Source: Sphingomonadaceae bacterium (GTDB lineage Bacteria > Pseudomonadota > Alphaproteobacteria > Sphingomonadales > Sphingomonadaceae). From it: 64,000 nucleotides of DNA. Below, one piece after another: positions 6,766 through 15,288 of the stretch (its first letter is position 1; each line of letters begins with the position of its first letter). Where the stretch lies: contig CANJCQ010000003.1 of the NCBI GenBank assembly GCA_947473355.1, positions 1 through 64,000 of the forward strand, read 5' to 3'. The notes below the pieces were generated by a model that made no database searches, was not told the origin of the DNA, and was given only the letters and a program-made list of their open reading frames with translations. Position numbers and translations under genes: made by a program.

Positions 6766-8187
6766 ATGGCCGAATCGCAACCCCTCTATCTTGGTCCGCG
6801 GCTCAAGCGGCTGCGGCGCGAGCTGGGACTGACCCAGCAGGCGATGGCCGACGACCTCGAAATTTCACCCAGCTATGTTGCGCTGCTCGAACGCAACCAG
6901 CGCCCGCTGACCGTGCCCCTGCTGTTGCGGTTGGCGCGGACCTACAAGCTCGATATTGCCGATCTGGCCGAAGGTGATGGTGGCGACTATGCCCGCCGGC
7001 TCGGCGATGCGCTGCGCGATCCGTTGTTCGCCGGTATCGATCTGCCGCCGCTCGAAGTTGCCGATATGGCCAGCAATTTTCCCGGCATCAGCGAGGCCCT
7101 GCTCCGCGTCTATGGCGCCTACCAGCGAGAGCAGCAGGTGCTGGCCGAACAGCGGCCGGGTGGCGGGGGCCAGGGCATTGGGGCGGCGGGCAGTGATCCG
7201 ATGGGCGAAGCACGGCGCTATGCTGCCTCGCAGCGCAACTATTTCGACGCGCTCGACGTCAAGGCCGAGGCGCTGGCTGACGAGATCAATGAGGCGGGCG
7301 GGGCAGAAGCCTGGCTCAAGGCGCGCGGCACAAGGGTGCGCTTCCTGCCAAGTGATGTCCTGGCGGGCACGATCCGCCGCTATGATCGCCACAACGAACA
7401 GCTGCTGCTTGATGAGGGTCTCGACCGGGCCAGCCGCACTTATCAGCTGGCGGTGCATGTGGCCTACACCGCGATGCGCGCCGAAATTTCCGCCGTGGTG
7501 CGCAGTGCGGCATTGTCCAGCGAGAGCGCCTCGGTGCACTTGCGCCGCGCGCTGGGCGGCTATGGCGCAGGGGCGCTGTTGATGCCCTATGGCCTGTTCG
7601 CCGCAGCGGTGGAGGCACGGCGTTATGATGTCGAAGTGCTCAGCCGCCAGTTCGACACCAGCTTCGAGCAGACCGCGCACCGGCTGACTTCGCTGGGGCG
7701 ACCGGGTATGGAGCGGGTGCCGTTCTTTTTCATCCGGGTCGATGAGGCGGGCAATGTCTCAAAGCGGCTCGATGGCGCTGGCTTTCCCTTTGCCGCGCAT
7801 GGCGGCGGCTGCCCTTTGTGGTCGGTCCACTCCGTGTTCCGAACGCCCGGTGAGGTGGTCACCCAGTGGCTCGAACTGCCTGACGGCGCGCGCTTTTTCT
7901 CGATTGCGCGGACGGTGACCTCGGGCGGCGGCGGCTATGGCCGGCCCCGCGTCACCCGCGCCATTGCGCTCGCCTGCGCCGCCGAGCACGCGCCCAAACT
8001 GGTCTATTCCGAGGGTGGCGATGCAGTCGGCCCTCCACCGGGGGGGGCGCCGACGCCGATCGGGGTGACTTGCAGCCTGTGCCACCGCGCAAGCTGCACC
8101 GCACGCGCAGTTCCGCCGATCGGGCGCGAGATCCTGCCTGATGATTATCGGCGGGCAGTGGAGCCGTTTGCCTTTGCCGAGGGGTAG
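6766..8187 (+). CDS. ScfR/RamB-type transcriptional regulator (XRE HTH + degenerate IrrE-like + DUF2083)
   Basis: The 473-residue protein has an N-terminal XRE helix-turn-helix (residues about 8-65, LGLTQQAMADDLEISPSYVA). A middle region follows where M78/ImmA-IrrE relatives have HExxH but this one reads YQLAVHVAYTAMRAEI. The C-terminal DUF2083-like region has a cysteine cluster TCSLCHRASCTARAVPP. This architecture is that of RamB, a regulator of glyoxylate-cycle genes in Corynebacterium, and of short-chain fatty-acid regulators. Divergence from aceA supports the same job here. No good Shine-Dalgarno precedes the ATG; a palindrome takes its place. Confidence 0.85.
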   Translation: MAESQPLYLGPRLKRLRRELGLTQQAMADDLEISPSYVALLERNQRPLTVPLLLRLARTYKLDIADLAEGDGGDYARRLGDALRDPLFAGIDLPPLEVADMASNFPGISEALLRVYGAYQREQQVLAEQRPGGGGQGIGAAGSDPMGEARRYAASQRNYFDALDVKAEALADEINEAGGAEAWLKARGTRVRFLPSDVLAGTIRRYDRHNEQLLLDEGLDRASRTYQLAVHVAYTAMRAEISAVVRSAALSSESASVHLRRALGGYGAGALLMPYGLFAAAVEARRYDVEVLSRQFDTSFEQTAHRLTSLGRPGMERVPFFFIRVDEAGNVSKRLDGAGFPFAAHGGGCPLWSVHSVFRTPGEVVTQWLELPDGARFFSIARTVTSGGGGYGRPRVTRAIALACAAEHAPKLVYSEGGDAVGPPPGGAPTPIGVTCSLCHRASCTARAVPPIGREILPDDYRRAVEPFAFAEG

Positions 8188-8188
8188 T

Positions 8189-8275
8189 CCCCCTCCCGCT
8201 TGCGGGAGGGGTTAGGGGTGGGTAACGCTCCAGCTAACTGACCCACCCCCGGCCCCTCCCGCCTGCGGGAGGGGA
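8189..8275. repeat. Double-hairpin palindromic repeat
   Basis: Two near-identical hairpins, CCCCTCCCGC (8190-8199) / GCGGGAGGGG (8202-8211) and CCCCTCCCGC (8253-8262) / GCGGGAGGGG (8265-8274), flank an inner inverted pair GGGGTGGGT / ACCCACCCC. The whole element is thus a nested inverted repeat. It directly follows a stop codon and may also end transcription. Confidence 0.8.
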
Positions 8276-8299
8276 GTTAAAAGAAAAAAGGGAGAGAGC

Positions 8300-9058
8300 A
8301 TGGAATCCGGCACAACCCAATTCCCCACATGGCCGCCCGGCCTGTGGCGGCGTGTCATCATCCAGCCCGGTTCCGGCTGGATCGGCGGCGCGCTGGAGGA
8401 CGATGTTCACCGCTTCCACATGCGCTTTGATCATGATGGGGAGCGGATAACCTCGGTATACGCTGAAGCCATCCGCCACCCCTGGTCAGCCTGCCCCGGG
8501 GCAGCCCCGCATATCGCGGGCGAGTTGAAGGGCGAATTGCTCGCTCAGGTGGCTGCGCGCGATCCATTCCAGCATTGCACCCATCTTTATGATCTCGCGG
8601 TTGTCATGGCGGCGCATGCACATGACAGCACCCCCACCCGCTTCGATCTCAAGGTGGCAGACCGCGTCGACGAGCGCACCACTGCTACATTGCAAGAGAA
8701 CGGCTCCGAATTGCTGCGCTGGCAGCTTGATGGCACGGCGATTTCGGGCTCCGGTCCCTTCGCGGGGCGCGACCTGAAGCAGCTTTCGAAGTGGAAGCAG
8801 GATCTGCCGCCGCGCGATGCGGAACGTGTGACCATGCTGCGCCGGGCAGTGTTCGTTTCGGGCGCGCGCCAGTTCAATCCGCCGCCCGGCCTGCACGCAG
8901 CCGATCAGGGATCGCAGCGGATGGGCGTCTGCTACAACTACCAGTTGCCGCAAGCCGAGCAGTCGACCCGCATGGAGGGCTGGCGCAGCGATTTTTCAGA
9001 CAGCGGCGAACCGTTGGCGGGGCTGGATGCCCTGGCGGTGTTGGGGGCCTTGGCTTAG
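8300..9058 (+). CDS. DUF2889 family protein
   Basis: The 252-residue protein resembles DUF2889 proteins: RVIIQPGSGWIGGALEDDVHRFHMRF at the start gives the beta-rich region, then EAIRHPWSACPGAAPH, the typical HPW..CPGA segment. I do not know a biochemical role. In related clusters it occurs near oxygenase and CoA-pathway genes. The start has GGGAGAG six bases upstream. Its stop codon overlaps that of the convergent NTF2-like gene by 4 bp. Confidence 0.65.
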   Translation: MESGTTQFPTWPPGLWRRVIIQPGSGWIGGALEDDVHRFHMRFDHDGERITSVYAEAIRHPWSACPGAAPHIAGELKGELLAQVAARDPFQHCTHLYDLAVVMAAHAHDSTPTRFDLKVADRVDERTTATLQENGSELLRWQLDGTAISGSGPFAGRDLKQLSKWKQDLPPRDAERVTMLRRAVFVSGARQFNPPPGLHAADQGSQRMGVCYNYQLPQAEQSTRMEGWRSDFSDSGEPLAGLDALAVLGALA

Positions 9059-9573
9059 GAGCGCGCAGGCCGCGAGAACGCCGTCATGCTCTTCACCCTG
9101 CCGTCGTCGTTCAGGATGAAGTGGTCGATCGAGACCAGCACCCAGCGCTTCTCGCCGCCCATCTCGGTCTGCAGGGCCAGTTCGACCATGCATTCGCTGT
9201 CATTGCCAAAGAAGCTCACGCCCATCACCTGCGGCGCCATGGCGCCGATGCGTGTGGTGTAGAAGGAGTCGATTTCGGCGCGGCCGTGCAGGCTGGGGCG
9301 CATCGGCTCAAGGAAAGTGGCATCATCGGCAAACAGGGCTGCGACTTCCAGATATTTGCCCGCATTGACCAGCTCGACATAGCGCCGCGCCAGCGCGCAG
9401 GCGCGGGTGGTCGGCACGCTCGGCGTGGCCGGTGTGCCGATATAAACGTCGGCATTCGAAAAGGCCGGATCGAGCTGGCCTCCGGCAATGATCATGGGAA
9501 GTTCCAAGGCGAGGGCGGCTCCGGGCAGGGCGAGGGTGAGCAGGGTTGCTGCGATCAGGCGGCGGGCGGTCAT
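9055..9573 (-). CDS. Exported NTF2/SnoaL-like protein
   Basis: The 172-residue protein has an N-terminal signal peptide (MTARRLIAATLLTLALPGAA) and a SnoaL/NTF2-like cone fold in the rest (RYVELVNAGKYLEVAALFADDATF, then SFYTTRIGAMAPQ). This fold serves ketosteroid isomerases, cyclases and non-catalytic carriers, so the role is open. Its ATG overlaps the stop of the dienelactone hydrolase gene (ATGA), indicating one operon with that gene and the CoA-transferase upstream. Confidence 0.7.
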   Translation of the reverse strand: MTARRLIAATLLTLALPGAALALELPMIIAGGQLDPAFSNADVYIGTPATPSVPTTRACALARRYVELVNAGKYLEVAALFADDATFLEPMRPSLHGRAEIDSFYTTRIGAMAPQVMGVSFFGNDSECMVELALQTEMGGEKRWVLVSIDHFILNDDGRVKSMTAFSRPARS

Positions 9574-10295
9574 CCGATCATCTCGGCGAAATGTTCCTTG
9601 ATCCGCGCCATGTGTTTCTTCGCGCCCTTCTCGTCGTAGATCGCAAGGTCGGGATAGACCCAGCCGTGGCCCATCTGGTGGTAGCTTTCGATGACATGAT
9701 CGACATCGGCATCGCGCAGGGCCTGGGCGAGGCGGCCGTGCTCCTCGGCATCATAGGTTGGATCGATCCCGGCGACGCCGATATAAATTCGGCCCCTGGT
9801 TCCGGCGAAACGCTGGTGCGGGCTGTCGCCCCCGGCTGGCGCGATGTTACTGGCGTGGAAGGCACCGGCGAACCTGACCCGCGCCGAGCCGGTCACTGCG
9901 CTCAAGGCATAGCGGCCGCCCATGCAATAGCCGACTGCGGCGAAGGGTACACCGGCATCAGATTGCGCTTCAGCCAGAGCGACCATGGCCGCCACGTCCT
10001 CATCGATCTTGGCCATGGTCACCGACATGAACATCTGCATCACCCGGTCGCGCTCGGGCCCTTCCTCGAACAGCGACTTGGGGGTCAGCAGCTCGTAGGG
10101 GATGTTCTCGTAGAACTGGTCGAGCATCAGCACCCGCCAGCCTGCTGCCGCGATCTCCTCGGCGACATCGAACGAGGCCGGGCGCGGGCCGAAGGCATCG
10201 GGGAAAAACAGCACCAGCGGTGAGGATCGGTCTTCGGGTCCGAAGCTGAAGATCGGGCAAGCGCCGCGCGGGAAGGGGACTTCTGATTTGTTCAT
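9570..10295 (-). CDS. Dienelactone hydrolase family protein
   Basis: The 241-residue alpha/beta hydrolase has the family nucleophile elbow with cysteine, GYCMGG, plus a histidine in HQMGHGW near the C-terminus. Family members open lactones in aromatic ring-cleavage pathways, but many have other ester substrates. The ATG at 10295 (MNKSEVPFPRG) is chosen for its GGGAG ribosome site; an in-frame ATG at 10310 is possible. The start is 25 bp after the CoA-transferase stop. Confidence 0.85.
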   Translation of the reverse strand: MNKSEVPFPRGACPIFSFGPEDRSSPLVLFFPDAFGPRPASFDVAEEIAAAGWRVLMLDQFYENIPYELLTPKSLFEEGPERDRVMQMFMSVTMAKIDEDVAAMVALAEAQSDAGVPFAAVGYCMGGRYALSAVTGSARVRFAGAFHASNIAPAGGDSPHQRFAGTRGRIYIGVAGIDPTYDAEEHGRLAQALRDADVDHVIESYHQMGHGWVYPDLAIYDEKGAKKHMARIKEHFAEMIG

Positions 10296-10320
10296 GGTTG
10301 CATCTCCCATCTGATTGGCT

Positions 10321-11526
10321 TCAATTTGCCACCGCCCGCGCCTGCATGTCTGCGATGGCCTCGGCGGAATAACCCACCTCAGCAAGCATGGCGCCGGTAT
10401 CCGCGCCGAGTACCGGGGCGCAGACCGGCTCGCGGCAGAACTGTGCACCGTCCCACATGGTCGGCCCGGCGACGATGTCGATCTCGGTATCTTCGACCGA
10501 CATCTTGCGCATCATGCCATTGGCCTTGATCTGCGGATCATTGGCCACATCCTCGATCGAGCTGATCAGCTCCCAGGGAATGTCGAGCGATTCGAGCAGC
10601 GGTTGCCAGGTGGCAAAGTCGCGGGTCAGGAAGCTCGCCTCGAGGATGGCGATCAGGGCATCGCCATTGGCATTGCGGGCGTCGTCGGTGGCGAAACGCG
10701 GATCGTTCTCGATCGCCTCGATCCCCAGCACCTTGCAGAAGGCCGACCAGCGCGGCTGCGGGTTGAGCACCATCAGCTGGATCAGCTTGCCGTCCTTCGC
10801 GGCATAGCTGAAAGTGAGCGGGCGGCGCATCGAGACCTTGGGGTGGGTCTGGTATTGCGGCAGCTGCACCTGAGTGAGATCGCCTGAGAGCACCCAGGTG
10901 GCGGTCGCCAGCAGCGAGTTTTCGACCACGGTCGCCTCGCCGGTCTGGGCGCGGTGAAACAGCGCCGAAGCGATGCCGAAAGCCAGCGCCATCGATCCGG
11001 TGTGATCGCCGAAGGCAGGGCGCGGGCTGGTCGGCTGCTCGCCTGGCCGGGTCAGCGCATAGCAGACGCCGCCGCGCGCCCAGTAGGCAGAGGCGTCATA
11101 GCCCGGCCGGTCGGCCTCGGGCCCGCGAAAGCCCGCGCCGTTGCCGCGTGCATAGATGATCTTCGGGTTGCGCGCGCGCAGTTCTTCGACATCCAGCCGC
11201 AGGCCCCTGATCGCCTTGGGGCGCAGCGACGTGAGGAACACGTCTGCTGTCTCGACCAGCTTGAGCAATGCCTCGCGGCCTTCCTCGGTCTTGAGGTCCA
11301 GTGCTACGCTCTTCTTGTTGCGGTTGTTCTGTTCCATGGAGATGTTGATATTGCCAAGGTTGCGGTCGCCGCCGACCTTGAGCGTGCGATAGGGATCGCC
11401 GTCGATAGTCTCGATCTTGATCACTTCCGCGCCCTGATCGGCGAGCAGGACGCCGGTGCCGGGAACATAGACAAATTGTGCGAGTTCGATCACGCGCACG
11501 CCGGAAAAAATGCCACAGGTGGCCAT
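10321..11526 (-). CDS. CaiB/BaiF family CoA-transferase (class III)
   Basis: The 401-residue enzyme belongs to the family that moves CoA between carboxylic acids. The catalytic aspartate is expected in RPGYDASAYW, matching the Asp169 region of formyl-CoA transferase. The N-terminus GVRVIELAQFVYVPGTGVLLA and the AEVIKIE segment are typical. A much longer open frame reaches 12270, but it runs antisense-like through the neighbouring hydrolase. MATCGIFSG at 11526 with GAGAGGAT upstream is the real start. It probably activates an acid intermediate in the operon's pathway. Confidence 0.88.
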   Translation of the reverse strand: MATCGIFSGVRVIELAQFVYVPGTGVLLADQGAEVIKIETIDGDPYRTLKVGGDRNLGNINISMEQNNRNKKSVALDLKTEEGREALLKLVETADVFLTSLRPKAIRGLRLDVEELRARNPKIIYARGNGAGFRGPEADRPGYDASAYWARGGVCYALTRPGEQPTSPRPAFGDHTGSMALAFGIASALFHRAQTGEATVVENSLLATATWVLSGDLTQVQLPQYQTHPKVSMRRPLTFSYAAKDGKLIQLMVLNPQPRWSAFCKVLGIEAIENDPRFATDDARNANGDALIAILEASFLTRDFATWQPLLESLDIPWELISSIEDVANDPQIKANGMMRKMSVEDTEIDIVAGPTMWDGAQFCREPVCAPVLGADTGAMLAEVGYSAEAIADMQARAVAN

Positions 11527-11560
11527 CTGGTTATCCTCTCTTGAATTGTTTTCCAGGTCT

Positions 11561-11580
11561 CCCTCCCGCAAGCGGGAGAG
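11561..11580. repeat. Short palindromic repeat
   Basis: CTCCCGC, AA, GCGGGAG forms a hairpin of the CCCTCCCGC family, lying between the hydrolase stop and the CoA-transferase ribosome site. Confidence 0.6.
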
Positions 11581-11585
11581 GAGAT

Positions 11586-12449
11586 TCAGCCCTTGACGAA
11601 GTCGAGGATCACCGGGGCCAGCTTGGGCCAGGAGGTGAACAGGCTGTGGCCCTTGCCGGCTGCTGTCTCGCCCGACTGGTAGTTCCACTCGTCGTCGCGC
11701 CAGGGCGGAATGACCAGTTTCGAATGCGGGATCAGCCGGTGAACCCAAAGGCTGGTGGTCTCGGTGTGCGAAAGATCGCACTTGTGGCTCTTGAACACCA
11801 GCGTCGGCATGGTCAGCCGAGCGAAGTCGACCGGGCGCATGCCGGGCACCGGCGAGACCAGCGAGGGCACATAGGCCGAGGCCCATTTCTGCATCACCTC
11901 GATGAAACGGTCGGGATCCATGGCGCGGATCCTGTCGCGCGAGGCCGGGTTCTTGGCAAAATGTTCGGCCCAGGAGGTCGCCTGCATCACCGCTTCCATG
12001 CCGCCCTTGCTGGCAAGAACTGCCGCCTCGCCGCAATAGTAGGTCGCCAACTGCATCAATCCGATCGGATCGCCGCTGATCCACCACATGGCAAGGTGCG
12101 AGCAGATATCGGGATTGCGCGATGCAGCCAGCATCGAGACCCGCGCCCCGCCCGATCCGCCCGCGATCACGGTCGGGCCAAGGCCAAGGTGACGGATCAG
12201 GCCGCCGAGCCGGTCGGCCTGATTCTCCGATTCGCTTTCGCCTTCGAGGCAGGCGTCGGAATAGCCGCAATTGGGACGATCATAGATCAGCACCTGGCGG
12301 CCACCCTTGACCAACTCGGCCGCAAACTCTCGCAGTCCCGGCACATCCATGGTGAAACGACCGCCCGGGGTCAGCGCGACGGGCGGATCGCCGTCCTTGC
12401 CATGCAGCTCATATTCGATGCCGGTTCCGTGAATTTCGGCGCGTGCCAT
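11586..12449 (-). CDS. Alpha/beta hydrolase
   Basis: The 287-residue protein has the alpha/beta hydrolase oxyanion and nucleophile pattern GGSGGAR (nucleophile serine in GxSxG), preceded by LIYDRPNCGYSDACL, which resembles carbon-carbon bond hydrolases and epoxide-type enzymes. A C-terminal histidine is in AAGKGHSLF. It is the first gene of a leftward operon with the CoA-transferase. The substrate is unknown. Confidence 0.85.
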   Translation of the reverse strand: MARAEIHGTGIEYELHGKDGDPPVALTPGGRFTMDVPGLREFAAELVKGGRQVLIYDRPNCGYSDACLEGESESENQADRLGGLIRHLGLGPTVIAGGSGGARVSMLAASRNPDICSHLAMWWISGDPIGLMQLATYYCGEAAVLASKGGMEAVMQATSWAEHFAKNPASRDRIRAMDPDRFIEVMQKWASAYVPSLVSPVPGMRPVDFARLTMPTLVFKSHKCDLSHTETTSLWVHRLIPHSKLVIPPWRDDEWNYQSGETAAGKGHSLFTSWPKLAPVILDFVKG

Positions 12450-12660
12450 GCATTCTCTCCGTTTTCGTTGTTTGCAGGAAGGCTAGGTGTGGCGAAAAGC
12501 CGAGTCAAATCCGCATATTGCCAGAGGGCTTGGGCGATGCCTGGCAGATCGCCACCGATCCTGCCGCCGGTTCACACCATAATGGGTGCAATTTTTCTGG
12601 GTGATACAGTATGTAGTGTGTCAGCCTTGCACCATCCGCAACCCATGGGGGGACGGGCCA

Positions 12661-13704
12661 ATGCATAGTACACGAAGCTGGCAGGACTCTTTCGACAGGC
12701 TGGAACAGTCGCGCCGCGAAGAACAACGAATGCGCGAGGCGGAAGAGCGAGCGATCCGCTTGGCGGAAGCGGCCTATGCCAGGGCCAGCCTGGAAGTGGT
12801 CAGCGCAGACCTATCCAGACCAGTTGAAGCGAGCGGCTTCATGCTGACGGACAAGCAGGACGATCAGGCCGAAGTTCTGGTCACGGCGAAAGTGCCTGCC
12901 ACCAAGCCCAGGGTTCGCAAGCGCGCGGCGCCGCGGCGCAAGGCCAATGGGGCCAAAGCTCGGGCGGCCAAGCCCAAGGCGACCAAGCGCAGAGCAAAAA
13001 AGCCTGATGCGGCCAAGCTCGCCAAGCCGCTGGTCGCAGCGGCCAATCAGCCACAATCGCGTGCCCCCGAGAAGCCGATCTCACTGACGCTAGAGCCACT
13101 TGCGAAGAATCTGCACCGACAAAAATCCTCCCCCACCGGGGGAGGTGGCATGAGCGAAGCGAATGCCGGAGGGGGCCAGTCTGCGAAAATTGCGACTAGC
13201 CCGCCCCCCCTCCGTCAGCCCTTGCAGGGCTGCCACCTCCCCCGGAAGGGGAGGATTGAAACAGAAATGGCGCACGGCGCTTTCACCTCGCCCCAACCTG
13301 CTACACCGTCGCCCGCCACGACACCGGTGATCAGCCTGCCGCGCCAACGGCAAGCTGATGCAGCCGAACCGCTGCTGATCACGCCCTTGCCGCGCAGCGC
13401 TTCGCTGGCGCGCTACAACAAGCGGGGCCTGTTCGGCCTGATCGGCTCGTGGCTGCGCCTGGCCACCCGCCGTCCCAGACTGCCGGAGAGCCTGCGCAGG
13501 CCAGCGCGCAAGGATGGCTCGCCGCGCGATGATCTTGCTGCGCTGCGCTCGGAAAACAAATGGCTGCGCCGCGAGCTTGAGGCGCTCAAGGCGCTGCAGG
13601 AAGTGCATCGCGCGGAGACCCCGCCCTGGGCGACTGACCGGGTTACCACACCAGCGGAAGATGCTCCGGCCCGACCACGCCGCCGGGACGGAATTCTGCG
13701 GTAA
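12661..13704 (+). CDS. Lys/Ala/Arg-rich protein with a palindromic repeat translated inside it
   Basis: The 347-residue product starts with a charged helix (residues about 5-45) followed by a histone-H1-like Lys/Ala/Pro tract (about 75-130). Residues about 155-200 are encoded by a 134-bp palindromic repeat. A C-terminal coiled-coil candidate (LRSENKWLRRELEALKALQ) ends the protein. I do not recognise a family; the basic tract suggests nucleic-acid or polymer binding. The start at 12661 has GGGGGGACGG upstream. The 3' end overlaps the convergent P450 gene by 62 bp, so the exact stop may have shifted. Confidence 0.6.
   Translation: MHSTRSWQDSFDRLEQSRREEQRMREAEERAIRLAEAAYARASLEVVSADLSRPVEASGFMLTDKQDDQAEVLVTAKVPATKPRVRKRAAPRRKANGAKARAAKPKATKRRAKKPDAAKLAKPLVAAANQPQSRAPEKPISLTLEPLAKNLHRQKSSPTGGGGMSEANAGGGQSAKIATSPPPLRQPLQGCHLPRKGRIETEMAHGAFTSPQPATPSPATTPVISLPRQRQADAAEPLLITPLPRSASLARYNKRGLFGLIGSWLRLATRRPRLPESLRRPARKDGSPRDDLAALRSENKWLRRELEALKALQEVHRAETPPWATDRVTTPAEDAPARPRRRDGILR
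13124..13257. repeat. 134-bp palindromic repeat inside a coding sequence
   Basis: Outer arms AATCCTCCCC (13124-13133) and GGGGAGGATT (13248-13257) are exact inverted copies. Each end also folds into its own hairpin (CCTCCCC..GGGGAGG). The interior carries GAGCGAAGCG and CCCTCCGTCAGC, seen in other copies in this window, for example at 33635-33747. Confidence 0.8.
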
Positions 13705-14842
13705 AGCCGGGCTTCAGCTCGAAATCGGGGATCCGCCGCAGCCATTCCTGCAAGCCGATGCGGATTTCCAGCCGGGCCAGATGCGCGCCCATGCAGCTGT
13801 GCACGCCGCCGGCAAACGACAGGATCGGCTTGCGCTTGCGGTCGAAATCGACGCTGAGCGGATTGGGGAAGACTTCGGGATCGAAGTTGCAGGCCGGCAG
13901 GATCGACATGACCTTGTCGCCGGCCTTCATCCTGACGCCGCGCATCTCGATATCCTTCAGCAAGGTGCGGCCCGAAAAGGTCACGGCGAAGCGGCGGAGC
14001 AGTTCCTCGTTAATCGCCATGATATCATCGGGCCGTGCGATGATCTCGCGGCGCTTGGCAGGGTTCTGCGCCAGCCACAGCCACATGTTGTTGAGCGTGG
14101 CGAATACGGTGTCGAGCCCGGCGATGAACAGGAACACGGTGAAGCCGAAGACATCCTGCGCGCTCATCGGTTCACCATCGATCTGGCCATTGATGATCCG
14201 GCTCATCGCGCCATCGTCAGGGCGTTTGCGCTTGTCCTCGATCGCCCCTTCAAGATAGCCGCATATCGCCCAATAGGCCCGCCCCGCCACTGCGGGATCA
14301 GTGGCATGCAGCAGATCGACTGCCCATTCGACGAAAGTGTCGCGCATGTCCTGCGGTAGGCCCATCAGATCGAGGAAGATCGAGACCGGCAAGGGCCGGC
14401 CAAAGGCCTCGTCGAACTGGCACTCGCCCTTTGCCTCGACCTCGTCGATCAGATCATTGGCGAGCTTGCGGATGGTATGTTCGAGCCGCAGGATGCCTTG
14501 CGGCGAGAGCATCGGATCGAGCACATTGCGGAACTGGCGATGCTCGGGCGGATCGGCTTCGACCGGCAGCAGCCGGAACGGATTGGCCGGATCGCGCGGG
14601 AAGGGGGTGCCGCCCTTGTTGGTGAAATATTCGGCACTGCGCAGCATGAAGAAGGCGTCTTCGTGCTTGATCAGGTTCCAGCCGGCGCTTTGCGTTCCGG
14701 TCGACCAGAAGATCGGCGGGCAACGATCATGCAGCGCGGCCATGAAGTCATGCGGCGCGGCGAGGAATTCGGGGCTTTCGATCAGGCCGATGTTGTGGAT
14801 CAGCTCGGGCGGCACGTGATCCGGAACGGGGCGGCTGGCCAT
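13643..14842 (-). CDS. Cytochrome P450
   Basis: The 399-residue soluble P450 has the I-helix oxygen-binding motif FIAGLDTV, the K-helix ExxR in NEELLRR, and the heme-binding loop FAGGVHSCMGAHLAR with proximal Cys350. It resembles CYP101/CYP111-like bacterial enzymes that hydroxylate terpenoid or other hydrophobic substrates. A [2Fe-2S] ferredoxin gene ends 12 bp upstream and is the likely electron donor. No ferredoxin reductase gene is nearby. Confidence 0.93.
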   Translation of the reverse strand: MASRPVPDHVPPELIHNIGLIESPEFLAAPHDFMAALHDRCPPIFWSTGTQSAGWNLIKHEDAFFMLRSAEYFTNKGGTPFPRDPANPFRLLPVEADPPEHRQFRNVLDPMLSPQGILRLEHTIRKLANDLIDEVEAKGECQFDEAFGRPLPVSIFLDLMGLPQDMRDTFVEWAVDLLHATDPAVAGRAYWAICGYLEGAIEDKRKRPDDGAMSRIINGQIDGEPMSAQDVFGFTVFLFIAGLDTVFATLNNMWLWLAQNPAKRREIIARPDDIMAINEELLRRFAVTFSGRTLLKDIEMRGVRMKAGDKVMSILPACNFDPEVFPNPLSVDFDRKRKPILSFAGGVHSCMGAHLARLEIRIGLQEWLRRIPDFELKPGFTAEFRPGGVVGPEHLPLVW

Positions 14843-14854
14843 CGTGCTATTCCT

Positions 14855-15181
14855 TCAAAACTGCCGGTCGGGCATGTGCACGACCAGTCCGTCCAGCGCA
14901 TCGCTGACCACGATCTGGCAGGCGAGGCGGCTCTCGGGCTTCACTTCTGCGCCCGCGCTGCCCAGCATGTCACGTTCGGCATCGCTGGCAGGGCCGCCGA
15001 CTTTGTCCACCCAGGCCGCGTCGATGTAGCAATGGCAGGTGGCGCAGGCGAGCGCCCCGCCGCATTCGCCGACAATGCCCTCAACCCCGTTATAGAGCGC
15101 GCCGTGCATGACGTTCTCGCCCGCCGTGATGTCCAGCGTCTGGCTCGCGCCATCATGCGCGACATAGGTGATGTGCGGCAT
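14855..15181 (-). CDS. [2Fe-2S] ferredoxin, adrenodoxin/putidaredoxin type
   Basis: The 108-residue protein has the cluster ligands in GECGGALACATCHCYID (C-x5-C-x2-C) and a fourth cysteine in RLACQIVV, as in P450-coupled ferredoxins. It precedes the P450 in the same transcript. The start at 15181 (MPHITYVAHDGASQ) is chosen by family alignment; the longer frame to 15298 would cross into the divergent promoter. Confidence 0.93.
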   Translation of the reverse strand: MPHITYVAHDGASQTLDITAGENVMHGALYNGVEGIVGECGGALACATCHCYIDAAWVDKVGGPASDAERDMLGSAGAEVKPESRLACQIVVSDALDGLVVHMPDRQF

Positions 15182-15288
15182 GCCGCTGGTTCTCCCGGAT
15201 TGTGCTTTGAACCCAGCAATGGATAAGGCGCAGCGTCCAGTCAATTGCCCATCTGGACCTGCCCGCGGCGAAAGCGTAACCCACTGGC

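Noticed and set aside
11527..12270. Long N-terminal extension of the CoA-transferase frame
   Set aside because: The added sequence is a shadow of the alpha/beta hydrolase gene; the ribosome site and family start are at 11526.
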